Positions 11,069-22,057 of a stretch of DNA of 64,000 nucleotides are shown here, piece by piece. A program made the position numbers and the translations under genes. Numbering within the stretch: position 1 is the stretch's first letter; each line of letters begins with the position of its first letter. Under the pieces are notes generated by a model, which saw nothing but the letters and a program-made list of their open reading frames with translations, ran no database searches and was not told the DNA's origin. Source of the DNA: Halichoerus grypus (taxonomy: Eukaryota; Chordata; Mammalia; Carnivora; Phocidae); NCBI RefSeq assembly GCF_964656455.1, contig NC_135717.1, positions 9,701,033 to 9,765,032 of the forward strand, in the 5' to 3' direction.

Positions 11069-11532
11069 TATTAACCTGAAAATAAAACTGCCAGTTATTT
11101 TACCAGCAAAAATGGGTTTATTCTGGGAAAAGCAGAGAATTACAACCCAGGACGAGCAAGCTGCAGCAAAACCGTAGGTAAGTCCAACAAACAAAGGAGA
11201 GGAACATTATTTTATGGAGAAGAAGAAGAAGGAAATGGGGGGGGGGGGGGACTTGTTTTGAACAAAAGTCCGGAAGTAAGAGTTCAGGGTAATGAGGTTT
11301 TCTCATTAGCTGAGTGGCAGAGGTGGTCGATTTCTTATAGAAGATGCCATATGTACATCTTTCCGTTTGGGGACCTGTAACTGATGATTCTGTCCTGTTG
11401 AGATTCTTCTGTTGGGGTCTGTAATTGACAATTCTTCCTGTAATTGACATGGAGTAGTAGGCTCCCCTACCAGCCTCCTTTTCCAGAATCCCAGGTCCGC
11501 TTCAGTGAGGTTTCCCTTCATTAATTTTCACA
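11069..11532 (-). repeat. 3' LTR of class I endogenous retrovirus
   Basis: On the minus strand it runs from TGTGAAAATTAATG to AGGTTAATA. It has a TATA-like CCATAAAATAATG, then a polyA signal (AGAATAAACCC) and a terminal TTTGCTGGTAAAATAACTGG also found in the LTR at 22058-22607. A 14-base G homopolymer (11237-11250) lies upstream of the TATA box. Confidence 0.75.
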
Positions 11533-12163
11533 TTTCCTTCGTTGAGATCAAGATCTTTCTTTGAAAGCATCGCTGATCAAGAGTTAGGTATTTTGTATAG
11601 AGTGGTTTTGTCCCTCAGTGCCTGGAAGGACCCACACTGGAAGGAAAGTGCATAGCAATTGGGAACCACTTAGGGCCACATTTGAGTAACAAGGAGAGTA
11701 AGGAGGGGGAACTCTCAGGTACTTCCCATCTGAAGTCTGTATCTTCTCAAGGTTATGAGCGTCGGAGGTCGTCTTGAAGTGTTGAGCCAGCATCACCTTA
11801 TTGGGTACATTGTTTTTACGAAAGATTGATAGGCAAGTACAGAATCAAAAATAACATGACAATTTCAAACTGTATGTTGGTTCTAAACCGGGACCCTTGG
11901 TCTGAAGGTAGCCGACTGAAAATGTTTATTGGCACTTACTCCAATTTAGGGAAGAAAAGTTTCTCCCTATGAAGGCAAACCTGGACTCATGGATGCTTCC
12001 TGGAAGTCCCTGCTTAAAGCAGCTACAAAAGCAGAATAGTAAATATTGCATGAGGAACCAATCAAGTGCATTGGGAAGATACAGTTTAAGTATCAACATG
12101 AAGCAATAGCGGATCTCTTTCAGAGTAGCAACACTTCAGAGACTTTTTAAAAAATATTATCTC

Positions 12164-12276
12164 AGGGTGTCTGGCTGGCTCAGTCAGAAGAGCATGTGAC
12201 TCTTGATCTCAGGGTTGTGAGGTCAAGCCCCATGTTGGGTGTAGAGGTGAGTTTAAAAATAAAATCTTAAAAAAAA
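12164..12276 (+). repeat. Short older-type CAN SINE
   Basis: GGTGTCTGGCTGGCTCAGTC ... CCCCATGTTGGGTGTAGAGG, ending in AAATAAAATCTTAA. Confidence 0.88.
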
Positions 12277-12377
12277 TTTATTTAAATTCAATTAATTAAC
12301 ATATAGTGTATTATTAATTTCAGAGGTAGAGTTCAGTGATTAAAAATAAAATCTTAAAAAAAAAAACAAAAAAAAGA
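12277..12377 (+). repeat. L1 3'-end fragment between two SINEs
   Basis: TTAACATATAGTGTATTATT then AGAGGTAGAGTTCAGTGATT, as in carnivore L1 3' ends. Confidence 0.5.
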
Positions 12378-12566
12378 GGAGTGCCTGGGTGGCTCAGGCA
12401 GTTTAGCCTCTGATTCTTGACTTTGGCTCAGGCAGTGATCTCGGGGTCATGAGATCAAGCCCCGAGTGGGGCTCCCCGCTCAACAGGGAGTCTGCCGGAC
12501 ATTCTCTTTCTCCCTCTCTCTCTGCCCCCTCCCCCCGAAATAAATAATAAGTCTTTAAAAAAATAA
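12378..12566 (+). repeat. CAN SINE
   Basis: GAGTGCCTGGGTGGCTCAGG to AATAATAAGTCTTTAAAA. Confidence 0.9.
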
Positions 12567-12730
12567 AGAGAGAAATTAAAAAAAAAATTGTTATCTCAAA
12601 AGAACTGTGTTGAAAAAAAATGTTATTAAATAAAACAGTCTGTAAAGCTGTAAGTTCAGAGACCATGGATTTGGATAAGAATCCATCGTCAGTTAATAGT
12701 TGGTTTTTATTTTTATTTATTTATTTATTT

Positions 12731-12922
12731 TTCTTTAAAGATTTTATTTATTTATTTGACACAGAGAGAGAGCACAAGCAGGGGGAGCGGCAGGCAGAGG
12801 GAGAGGGAGAAGCAGGCTCCCCAAGGAGCAGGGAGCCCGATGCGGGGCTTGATCCCGAGGCCCTGGGCTCATGACCTGAGCCGAAGGCAGTCACTTAACC
12901 AACTGAGCCACTCAGGTGCCTC
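12731..12922 (-). repeat. CAN SINE
   Basis: Full-length, preceded by a short TTTA tract. Confidence 0.9.
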
Positions 12923-13320
12923 TTTATTTTGATTTTAAAAAAATTATTATTATTATTTTAAATAGTTTTTTAAATTTTTAAAATTTTTGTCAGTTGATAG
13001 TTTAGATGAAAGAAGGATTTTTATGAATTCTGAACCATCTAAGCCTTCAGAAAAAAACAAGTGAAAAATTACTTTGTTCCGGGATCATGAGGAAGCTGTT
13101 TCGGAAAGGCCAAAATCAAAACAAGAGGTTTCCCCTTTTGCAAAGGCTTGAGAAATGCAGAGAAAGGGCATTTTCGTCCTATGGAAAAGAGAAAAAGGCA
13201 TACAGGTTTGGTCCGGACATCCTGGAAAAGTTGTCTTGTTAGATGCCCTCCGTTTCAATTCTGGGCAATCTTTGCTTTTCAAGTCACCAGATGGTGTGCA
13301 GGTCCTGTCAGGATTTGGTG

Positions 13321-13331
13321 TCTTTTCTTTT

Positions 13332-13394
<63 letters not shown>

Positions 13395-13484
13395 CTTTCT
13401 TTCTTTCTTTCTTTTCTTTCTTTCTTTCCTTTTCTTTTCTTTTCTTTTCTTCTTTCTTTCCTTTCTTTCCTTTCTTTCCTTTCT
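13321..13484. repeat. TTTC/TTTTC microsatellite
   Basis: About 165 bp of (TTTC)n drifting into TTTTC and TTTCC, attached to the T end of the next SINE, as expected for an expanded SINE tail. Confidence 0.95.
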
Positions 13485-13654
13485 TTTTTTTAAAGATTTT
13501 ATCCATTTATTTGAGAGAGAGAGCAAGCGGGGGGAGGGAGAAGGACAACCAGACTCCACGCTGGGCTTGGAGCCTGATCTCACAACCCTGAGATCATGAC
13601 CTGAGCTGAAATCAAGAGTCAGACACTTAACCGACTGAGCCACCCAGGTGCCCC
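13485..13654 (-). repeat. CAN SINE
   Basis: Ends CCACCCAGGTGCCCC; the upstream tail is the TTTC tract. Confidence 0.9.
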
Positions 13655-13697
13655 AGGGTCTGGTGCTTTCTTTAATGCATCACAGGAATCCAAGAGC

Positions 13698-13958
13698 CTA
13701 TTCCCTGGCAGTCCCAGGGTTGGTTTGCAGTTTCTGATACGGGCCTTTCCAGCGAGTTTGATGAGTCTTTCTGGAAGTGTCTCTTCCAACTGATGAGATC
13801 TCCAGGTTGCAAGGTGTGCTGCTTAAGGGCATCGATCGTCTCCAGCCAGGTACCCTGTGATAATCTTTTCCAACAGAGGAAGCATTAGCTTGTCTATGAA
13901 AGAAAGCTTTGGTCCAGTGAAAAAACATACAAACCATGACTAAAACATATTTATCCAT
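13698..13958 (-). pseudogene. ERV integrase C-terminal fragment
   Basis: A short open stretch resembling the C-terminal part of gammaretroviral integrase: a DKYVLV...HWTKAF block and, near its end, the WKGPYQ motif. It is truncated, lacks the full catalytic core, and cannot make a working enzyme. Confidence 0.7.
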
Positions 13959-14161
13959 GAGATGGGGAAGCTATATGAAATCCATTTATATGAATGGGTT
14001 TCCCTGGATTATCCTTTGAACATGTGGGACAAATGAGGTAGGCACTTTTTGTGGCCTTAGGAACTTTTCTCTACAAATGTTGGTTCATGAATGCTATCAT
14101 TTTGTCAGTAGACCAGTTGTTTAATTCGTAGACAGTTGTAAATAAAAACCATCAGTAAACT

Positions 14162-14350
14162 GGGGTGCCTGGGTAGCTCAGTCGTTTAAGCGTCTGCCTT
14201 TGGCTCAGGTCATGATCACCAGGTCCTGGGATCGAGTCCAGTGTTGGCCTCGCCGCTCGGCAGGGAGTCTGCCTCTCCCTCTGACTCTCTGCTCATGCTC
14301 TCTCCCTCTCTCTCTCTGAAATAAATAAATAAAATCTAAAAAAAAAGAAG
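14162..14350 (+). repeat. CAN SINE in ERV
   Basis: Duplication AACCATCAGTAAAC/AACCATAAGTAAAC. Confidence 0.92.
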
Positions 14351-14668
14351 AAGAACCATAAGTAAACCATGAAAAATCTGCATTGGTTAGAGGAGTTTCC
14401 TATAAATTGTCAATGGGTGTCAAAATTTCATGTCAGTGTTAAGCAGTCATGAGGGGTTTCATCTGGGTCCGTATGTAGGCCTTATTCCAAGATCAGATGC
14501 CCTAAGTATCTACCCTAAACTTGTGCAAGCTGTAGTTTTTCTTTGGAGACTTTATGTCCCTTCAAGGCCAAAAGTTTTAACAGATGGGTGCCGTATTCCT
14601 GTGAAGAGGTTTGAGGAGGGGAGCATCTGCATATTTTCACAAAGTAGAGTCTGCAGAAAACTTTCTTT

Positions 14669-14793
14669 TTTTCATTTTTAATTTATGTTTATTTCCTTAA
14701 GTAACCTCCAAGACCAACATGGGGCTCGAACTCACGACCTCAAGATCAAGAGCCGCACGCATGCTCTATGGACTGAGCCAGCCAGGCGCCCCC
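14669..14793 (-). repeat. Short CAN SINE in ERV
   Basis: 16-bp perfect duplication GCAGAAAACTTTCTTT. Confidence 0.93.
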
Positions 14794-14979
14794 GCAGAAA
14801 ACTTTCTTTCATCCAAATCAGCTTTTAAGGTAAGGTACTCTGCGAAATCCTGGGGCATTACTGTCCAGGCGTATTTCCATTCTTCCAAGAAAAGGCAAAA
14901 AGGTATTGGCTATCCTTATCAACTGGAATACTAAAAATGACCGCATTGATCAATTACAGTGAAAAATTTGCTTTCAGTG

Positions 14980-15400
14980 GGAATGGATGTTGGTAGTAGC
15001 CCATTGGGGTTAGGAACATCAGGGTGCTGAGGGATAACAGTGTTATTTATTGTTCAGAGGTCCTGGACAGATCTCCATCCTTGGCTGTTGGGTTTTCTTA
15101 CAGGTAAAATGGGGGTGTCACAGGGACTTGTGCAGGGAATAATGAGGCCCTGAGCCTTGTAACTGTCTATTATGGGCTTGATGCCTTGAAGGTCCTCTTT
15201 ACGTAGAGGGTATTGATTAATTATGGGAAGAGGTTTTGAGGGATTTCTTTGAATCTTGATGGCAGGTGCATGGTGGTTCTGCCAATATCAGTTGAGGATT
15301 TTGCCCATAAAGAAGATGGTAGCTGATCTGGTAGGAATAAATGATCAGTGTCCCCAGATTCAATTACAGTGCAATCAGAGACAAAGTACAGAAAACACGC
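14980..15400 (-). pseudogene. ERV reverse-transcriptase N-terminal fragment
   Basis: The minus strand shows the conserved start of gamma-type RT: a YPLRKEDLQGIKPII block, then PCDTPILPVRKP and a degraded VQDL segment. An in-frame stop follows VQDL, so it is dead. Confidence 0.7.
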
Positions 15401-16210
15401 CAAAGGATCATTTATTTCTCCTGTTTGGCTATTTCAGTTTTATTTTATTTTGCTGTCAACTTCTGGAATTATTTCTCCCTTTTAGGAGAAAGAAATTCTG
15501 GCACAATACTTTTCTGAGAAATCTTGGCCCAGTAAATGAATACGGGCAGAGGAGGTAAGGAAAAAAGGGTGCATATCTCTTAAAGGGCCTGGACAAGAGG
15601 GATAGGTTCAGAGGCAGGAACCTGTTGAGGTTTATTAGAAACTCCTATTATTTGAACCCCTATTATTTTAATACTTTGAGACAGGGGTTGCTTTATAGCA
15701 GAGAAGTTGAACCCTGAGAGTATAGCTTGGTGTCAATAAAGACAGAGACAGATTCATCCACGGTCTGGAGAGGGTTTCTCCAAGCTGATTAAGAGCGAGG
15801 ATTGGGAAGAGCCCCTTGTAGTTTCTGGAAGCCCTGACCCTGGGAACTGGTAGGACATTGGAAAGACCCACCAGAGGGCTAAAGGCAACCGGAGTGCTTA
15901 AATTTGTAACAATGTTAAAAAAAAAATTTTTTTTAAATGCCCTGGCTCTTTGCAATAATAATAGAAACTAGAAGGTTTGTGGGGCCTTCATTTGCCAGAG
16001 TTGAAAATTGAGAATTTTAGTGGCCTTTCTTTTAGGGGACTCATCTAGAATGTGAGCGAGCCAGTCAAAATCTGGAGTGGTCAGTTTTCCATTCCACCTT
16101 GGTCCTTTTAATTGAAAGAGAAAGATCCTGGTTCAGCCTGTTAATAAACATAGACTTAACTTTCCTGGGTGGTGTTAATATCTAAAGGGAGACCAGAATA
16201 TTCTTTTTCT

Positions 16211-16321
16211 TTTCTATTTTTTTTTAAGCCCAACATGGGGCTTGAACTCACAACCCTGAGATCAGGACATGAGCTGAAATCAAGAGTCGGACGCTTTACC
16301 GACTGAGCCTCCCAGGTGTCC
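16211..16321 (-). repeat. Short CAN SINE in ERV
   Basis: First of two SINEs at one site; CCAGAATAT occurs on each side. Confidence 0.9.
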
Positions 16322-16334
16322 CCAGAATATCCTT

Positions 16335-16524
16335 TTTTTTTTTTTTTTTAAGATTTTATTTATTTGACAGAGAGAGAGAGGGAACACAAGCAGGGGGAGT
16401 GCGAGATGGAGAAGCAGGCTTCCTGCCGAGCAGGGAGCCCGATGCGGGGCTCGATCCCAGGACCCTGGGATCATGACCTGAGCCGAAGGCAGACGCCTAA
16501 CAACTGAGCCACCCAGGCGCCCCC
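16335..16524 (-). repeat. CAN SINE in ERV
   Basis: Second insertion at the same site, giving a third copy of CCAGAATATCCTT at 16525. Confidence 0.92.
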
Positions 16525-16908
16525 CCAGAATATCCTTAAAGGACAATTTGGAGTTGACTGTAATAGTTATGAGCAGGTTCATCAGATTTCTGTGTGCAAG
16601 ACGGAATCTTGTAATTGCTCGGAGGGGATTTCCAGCGAGCGTTCTAATGTCTTGCCAAAAGTTAGGGGTTTCTTTCTTAAAATCCCCTTCAAGATGTTAC
16701 TTTCCTGTTCGTTTATCCCGTGCTTGGCCTGGTCCTCAACAACAGGCATGCAGACTGATTGAGATAAATCTGAGAAACCAGGTTGGTAGGTTTGAATAAT
16801 TGTTAGATTCGTCAGCAAACTACTGGGGTGCTCAGTCACTTTAGGAAACTCATTTACTTAAGACTGGTAATCCAGCCTTGGTCCAGGGAACGTAGGAAAC
16901 TTGAGGTT

Positions 16909-17328
16909 TATTTATTTATTTATTTAAAGATTTATTTTTGGGGTGCCTGGGTGGCTCAGTCGTTAAGCGTCTGCCTTCGGCTCAGGTCGTGATCCCAGGG
17001 TCCTGGGATCGAGCCCCACATCGGGCTCCCTGCACCGCGGGGAAGCCTGCTTCTCCCTCTCCTACTCCCCCTGCTTGTGTTCCCTCTCTCGCTATGTCTC
17101 TCTCTGTCAAATAAAAAAACAAAAAAATCTTAAAGATTTATTTTTATTTATTTGAGGGAGGGGCAGATGGAGGGGAGGGGCAGAGGGAGAGGTAGAGAGA
17201 GAGAATCCCAAGCAGGTTCCACGCCGGCACGGAGCCCGATACGGGGCTCGATCTTACCACCCTGAGTTCATGACCTGAGCCGAAATCAAGACTTGGATGC
17301 TGAACTGACTGAGCCACCCAGGTGCCCC
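16909..17328 (-). repeat. CAN SINE split by a nested SINE
   Basis: Outer minus copy consists of 16909-16939 and 17131-17328. Confidence 0.88.
16940..17130 (+). repeat. Nested CAN SINE
   Basis: Duplication TAAAGATTTATTTTT (16925-16939 and 17131-17145). Confidence 0.92.
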
Positions 17329-17560
17329 ATACTCGATTTTTCTTATTTATTTTTCATTCTTTCTCTTCTCCCATATATCAGCTCCATTGGGGCATCCAGA
17401 ATGTCCCCAAACGGGCAAGGATTTCTGCCAGTTTTATTTGCCAGGAGGGAGCTTTGTAATCTGGTAGGAACCAAGGGCACCTCCAAGGGAGATGAGAGAC
17501 CTAAGGGTTTTTCTGGTTTGCCCACATCTTTCAAACCACATGCATGCAGCCTGTGTCCTC

Positions 17561-18464
17561 TTCCCTAAGTGCCCAGGCCCCAAGGTGATAGAAGAGTAAG
17601 GGAAACAGGGCTAGAGGCCCATGAGAACTAGGGTCCTGCTTCTTGCAGGGGCAAAGGTCTTGGGCTGGGCCTGTTGGGGCTGGGCCGGGCAGGGCTGGGA
17701 GTGTCCGGCCAGAGGGCCCCGCTGGTGCTGGGTGGGGGCTGCCCCTACAGGAGTTTCGAGTAGCCCGGGTTCATTTCAGTGGACCGCTGGCTGCCACAGT
17801 TTCCTGGTTCGTGGGGGTGGCTTTGGGCCAGAAGAGAAATAGAACCCCGAGGCAGCATGGCCTGGTTTGGGGGGCGCCGAGGTCAGTTGCTTTCGGCCAG
17901 AGCCTGGGTCCCTGGCTGGTGGTGCCCCGGGGGAGGGCTGTGCGCTCTGTCTCTTGCTAGCTGGGAGGCTGAGGACAGTCATGTCACCTCTCTTACCTGA
18001 ACTTCCTCTTCTGTAAAACAAGGAAGACAGTGTCCGCATGACCCATCTCGCAGGGCTGGGATGAGAATGGACGCCATGTGAGTGTAAACCAGAAAAAAAA
18101 CTCAGGCAGGACATGCCAATGTGCTGAGAATGTGTGGAGAGAGCGTGGGGTGTAGTTGGACAGACCCGAATGTGAGCCCAGCTGCCCTCCCCAGCCATGT
18201 GACCTTGAGCAAGTGCTTTTCCTCCCGGAGCCTCAAGTTCCTCAGCTGTGAGGAGGGGCTTGTTCTGAGCTGCCTGGGTTAGGCGGGTGGGCAAGGACAG
18301 GTGCCTGGCTCCTGGGGCTGAGGGATGGGGGTGTGCTGGGCAGGCCTGTAAGGAGATGTGGCAGCTGGACTGGAAGCTTCATGCCCAGGGGCCAAACTTC
18401 AGGGACTCTGCAAATAAGACTTTGGCTCTGGGCAAACAGCTCTAATCAGCTTTGTGCTTAATAT
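17561..18464. other. Unique island between ERV and L1
   Basis: GC-rich sequence with two MIRs; no exon supported. Confidence 0.5.
17955..18250 (+). repeat. Two MIR fragments
   Basis: The first (about 17955-18095) has CTTCTGTAAAACAAGG and CTCGCAGGGCTGGGATGAG. The second (about 18140-18250) has GTGACCTTGAGCAAGTGC and GAGCCTCAAGTTCCTC. Confidence 0.6.
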
Positions 18465-18647
18465 CTACCACGGTTCTTACAACCCAATAATAAAAACACA
18501 AATAACCCAGTTTAAACAATGGCCAAAGGATCTGAATAGACATTCAGAATAGACAAAGGAGACATACGAATGGCCAAGAAGCACATATCAAGAGATGTTC
18601 GAAGCCATTAGCCATTAGACAAATGCAAATTAAAACCACAAAGACAT

Positions 18648-18924
18648 GGGGCACCCGGCTGGCTCAGTCCATGGAGCCTGTGACTCTTGATCTCAGGGTT
18701 GTGAGTTTGAGTCCCATGTTGGGTGTAGAGATTACTTATTTGAGAGAGAGAGAAAGCATGAGAGTGGGGAAGGTAAGAGGGAGAAGCAGGCTCCCTGCTG
18801 AGTGGGGAGCCCGATGCGGGACTCGATCCTGGGACTCCAGGATCAGGACCTGAGCCGAAGGCAGATGCTTAACCAACTGAGCCACTCAGGCTCCCCTTAA
18901 AAATAAAATCTTAAAAAAAAAAAA
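18648..18924 (+). repeat. Short CAN SINE split by a nested SINE
   Basis: Outer copy consists of 18648-18734 and 18897-18924; ACCACAAAGA occurs on both sides within the L1. Confidence 0.88.
18735..18896 (-). repeat. Nested CAN SINE
   Basis: Opposite orientation, lying within the A-rich tail of the outer SINE. Confidence 0.88.
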
Positions 18925-19416
18925 ACAACCACCACAAAGAGATACCACTTCATACCCACGGGGATGGCTGGAATCGTAAAGATGGATAAGGACAGATGGT
19001 GCCAAGGAGCTGGAGAAATGGGGACCCCCATATGCTGCTGGGAATGTAAAATGTCTTGGCTGCTTTTGAAAAATAGTCTGGCAGTTCCTCAAAAGGTAGA
19101 GTTACTATTTGCCCCACGATTCCACTGCTAGGTATTTATTCACGGGAAAGGAGAAATCAGTTCATGCAAAAGCTTGCACACGAATGTTCTGTGCATAGCA
19201 GCATTATTCATAATAGCCCCAAAGTGGAGACATCTTGAGTGTCAGCTGGTGAATGGTTAACCAAATGTGGTATGTCTATCAGTGGAATATTATTTGGCCA
19301 TAAAAAGGAATAAGGCAACCATACATGGATAAGCTTTGACAACATTATGGTAAGTTTAAAGATGCCGGTCACAAAGCATGACACGTTTTGTGATTCCATT
19401 AAAAAAAAATATTCAG

Positions 19417-19550
19417 AGGCGCCTGGGTGGCTCAGTCAGTTAAGCGTCTGCCTTCGGCTCAGGTCATGATCCCAGGGTTCTGGGATCGAGCCCTGCGTTG
19501 GGCTTCCTGCTCAGTGGGGAGCCTGTTTCTCCCTCTGCTGCTGCTGGAGG
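19417..19550 (+). repeat. 3'-truncated CAN SINE
   Basis: Intact head; the CT body stops at CTGCTGCTGCTGG. A GT microsatellite follows. Confidence 0.88.
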
Positions 19551-19573
19551 CACTAGGTGTGATTGGGTAGAAT

Positions 19574-19574
<1 letters not shown>

Positions 19575-19605
<31 letters not shown>
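19575..19605. repeat. GT microsatellite
   Basis: About 15 GT units after the truncated SINE. Confidence 0.95.
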
Positions 19606-19606
<1 letters not shown>

Positions 19607-20394
19607 TTCCAAGAAGCAAAGCACTGGGAAAAGAGGAAGGGAGAGAAGAGTGCCTGCAGCTAGATTAGCCTGTTCCTTATCTCCTGCCCAGTGTCCAAGC
19701 CCCTAGAGTCGGCATCAGGGCCCTGGGGCCAGCTTCCCCCGATGGCGGCCCCTGTGGCATCCTCCTGTTTCTTCCAGTCCCCGCACACTCTGGCCCTTCC
19801 TCTACCCACCTCAGTAGGCAGTCTCCACTGGGACCACACTCTTGCAGTCTCCAGCATGGGAAGCCGTGAGAGCTGTGTGCAGAGGTGGGGGCAAAGGGGA
19901 AGAGCCCGAGGCTTGAGGAGTTTGGGGGCCCAGATGCCCTTGCTGGGGGCAACCCATGTGAAGCTCAGGGACAAGGGTACACGGGGGACCCACCTGTGCC
20001 TACTGTAATTGCTGAGTCCTTGCGGGAAGTGTCACCCTTTGGCTGCAGCGTCTAGGTGTCAGTGTGGTGGAGGGGGTGTGGGTGTGGGTGTGGGTGTGCA
20101 GTATTCGTGGATGATGTGTCCGGATGTGTGAGGATGAGAAATCAACAGTAGTGATTATGCGTATCGCTAAATGGGTGTTTTAAACTTTGTTATCAATTTC
20201 ATTTGATCACAGCGCTAATCTATGTCCCCAGTGCTTGGCCAAGGGTTGTAAACTGCAGCCCAGGGGCAGAATTCAGCCTGCGGTCTTGTTGGACCAGCAC
20301 AAAGTTTTTCTAAAGCCTGAGTTAGAATGCTTCTAAGTGGGGCATGCACACTCCAGTTGCTGATGGTACCTAATATCTTTCTTTCTTTGTTTAA
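19606..20394. other. Unique sequence, no gene
   Basis: Contains a short GGGTGTG tandem near 20080 and a possible DNA-transposon relic; reading frames here lack codon-usage or domain support. Confidence 0.5.
20235..20345 (+). mobile_element. Possible DNA-transposon relic
   Basis: GGGTTGTAAACTGCAGCCC ... GAATTCAGCCTGCGG resembles the 'GCAGCCCGCGGGCCAAATCC' class of hAT fossils; strongly diverged. Confidence 0.3.
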
Positions 20395-20484
20395 TTAACC
20401 TTTTTAATTTGAGATCATTGTAGATTCACATACAGTTGTAAAAAATAATACAGAGAGATTCATATACAGTTGTAAAAAGCAGTG

Positions 20485-20592
20485 CAGATGGAGCACTGGG
20501 TGTTATACGCAAATAATTAATCATGGAACACTACATCAAAAACTAATGATGTATGGTGATTAACATACCATAAAAAAAAAAAAAAAGCAATG
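20485..20592 (+). mobile_element. Short 5'-truncated carnivore L1 3' end
   Basis: It ends GGAGCACTGGGTGTTATACG ... CATGGAACACTACATC ... GTGATTAACATACCATAA plus poly-A, the usual carnivore L1 tail. TGTAAAAAGCA flanks resemble its target duplication. Confidence 0.8.
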
Positions 20593-20793
20593 CAGAGCTC
20601 TCCATACTCTCTATCAGGTTTCCCCCAGTGATGACATCTTGTAAAATTATAGTACAATGTCACAACCAGGATATTGACATTGATAGGACACAGAGCATTT
20701 GCAAACTGCAAGGCTCCCTCATCTGCTCTTTAATCGCCACACCCCCTCCTTGTCCCTGGCAATCACTCATTTGTTGTCATTTCAAGAATGTTA

Positions 20794-20908
20794 AATAGGG
20801 GCGCCTGGCTGGCTCAGTCGGAGGAGCATGCGACTCTTGATCTCGGGGTCATGAGTTCGAGCCCCATGCTGGGCATAGAGATTATGCAAATAAGTAGAAC
20901 TTTAAAAA
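20794..20908 (+). repeat. Short CAN SINE
   Basis: GGCGCCTGGCTGGCTCAGTC form; AAGAATGTTA duplication. Confidence 0.9.
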
Positions 20909-20920
20909 AAGAATGTTATG

Positions 20921-21134
20921 GGGCGCCTGGGTGGCTCAGTTGGTTAAGCGACTGCCTTCGGCTCAGGTCATGATCCTGGAGTCCCTGGATCGAGTCCCGA
21001 ATCGGGCTCCCTGCTCGGCAGGGAGTCTGCTTCTCCCTCTGACCCTCCCCCCTCTCATGTGCTCTCTCTCATTCTCTCTCTCTCAAATAAATAAATAAAA
21101 TCTTTAAAAAATAAATAAATAAATAAATAAAAAT
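20921..21134 (+). repeat. Young CAN SINE
   Basis: Inserted next to the previous SINE; 17-bp duplication AAAAAAAGAATGTTATG. Nearly identical to 2637-2836 and 63228-63443. Confidence 0.95.
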
Positions 21135-21217
21135 AAAAAAAGAATGTTATGTAAATGGAATCACACAGTATGTACTATAACTTTTGCTGTTGGTTTTGGT
21201 CACTCAGCATGATTCTT

Positions 21218-21413
21218 TTTTTTTTTTAAAGGTTTTATTTATTTATTCAACAGAGAGAGAGAGAGAGCACACAGCAGGGGGAGCAGCAGAGGGAGAGGGA
21301 AAAGCAGACTCCCCACCGGGCAGGGAGCCCCATGCGGGGCTCGATCCCAGGACCCTGAGATCCTGACCTGAGCTGAAGGCAGACGGTTAACCGACTGAGC
21401 CACCCAGGTGCCC
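21218..21413 (-). repeat. CAN SINE in L1
   Basis: 15-bp duplication CTCAGCATGATTCTT. Confidence 0.95.
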
Positions 21414-22057
21414 CTCAGCATGATTCTTCTTCATCCAGGTTGTTGTGTGTATTGATAGTTTGTCCCTTGTTATTGTTGAATGATATTGTCTGGTATGGAT
21501 GTAAATCTTTTGTGTAACCATCTACTGCTTGAAGGACGTCTGGATTATTTCCGGTTTGGGCTATTATAAATAAAGCGGTTGAAAAACACTTATGTACAGG
21601 TTTTTGTGCGAACATGTCTTCATTTCTATGGGATAAATGCCTACAGATGCAATTTCAGGGTTGTATGGCAGTTGTATGTTCAACTTTAAAGAAACGGCCA
21701 AACTGCTTTCCTGAGTGGCTGTACCATTTGTCATTTCCATCAGCAGTGTGTGAGATATCCAGTTTCTCTGCGTCCTCAGCAGCATTTGGTACTGTCCCTG
21801 TATTTTACTGACGTCATTCTGATAGGTGCGTATTGGTATTTTGCTATGGTTTTAATTTGCATTTCATTAATGACTTAATGATGTTAGATATCTTTGCATG
21901 TGCTTATTTGCCATCTGTGTATCTCCTTTATCGAAATGTCTCTTTGTAGCTTTTGCTCATGTTATAATTGGATTGCTTGCTTTTTTTTTAGCTCTTGTGT
22001 TTTAAGAGTTCTTTATGTATCTTACATAGTAATCCTTTGTTGAATATGTGATCTGCA

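Larger units (their letters stand above)
11533..17560 (-). mobile_element. Decayed class I (gamma-like) ERV internal region
   Basis: Read on the minus strand, retroviral pieces occur in genomic order toward the LTR at 11069: gag-like sequence (about 16560-16840), a protease/RT start (about 15220-15400), RT (about 14980-15230, with the PLRKEDLQGIKPII block) and integrase (13698-13958, with DKYVLVMVCMFFHW and RWKGPYQ). All are fragmentary, with stops and frameshifts. At least eight SINEs or SINE parts and a TTTC microsatellite interrupt it. No 5' LTR was recognised. The stretch 11533-13300 would hold env, but nothing diagnostic is visible there. Confidence 0.7.
18465..19416 (+). mobile_element. 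L1 3' region, sense
   Basis: It contains L1 3' motifs such as AATGGCCAAAGGATCTGAATAG, GCAGCATTATTCATAATAGC and GGAATATTATTTGGCCATAAA. A nested SINE pair interrupts it at 18648-18924. Confidence 0.8.
20395..22057 (-). mobile_element. Old L1 3' region, antisense, with insertions
   Basis: Antisense L1 3' sequence (TGTAGATTCACATACAGTTG ... GGAATCACACAGTATG ... TTTGCATTTCATTAATGA). It is interrupted by a young L1 3' end (about 20485-20592) and SINEs at 20794, 20921 and 21218. Confidence 0.7.

Noticed and set aside
13148..13643. Phe/Ser- or Lys/Glu-rich frames
   Set aside because: They are translations of the TTTC microsatellite.
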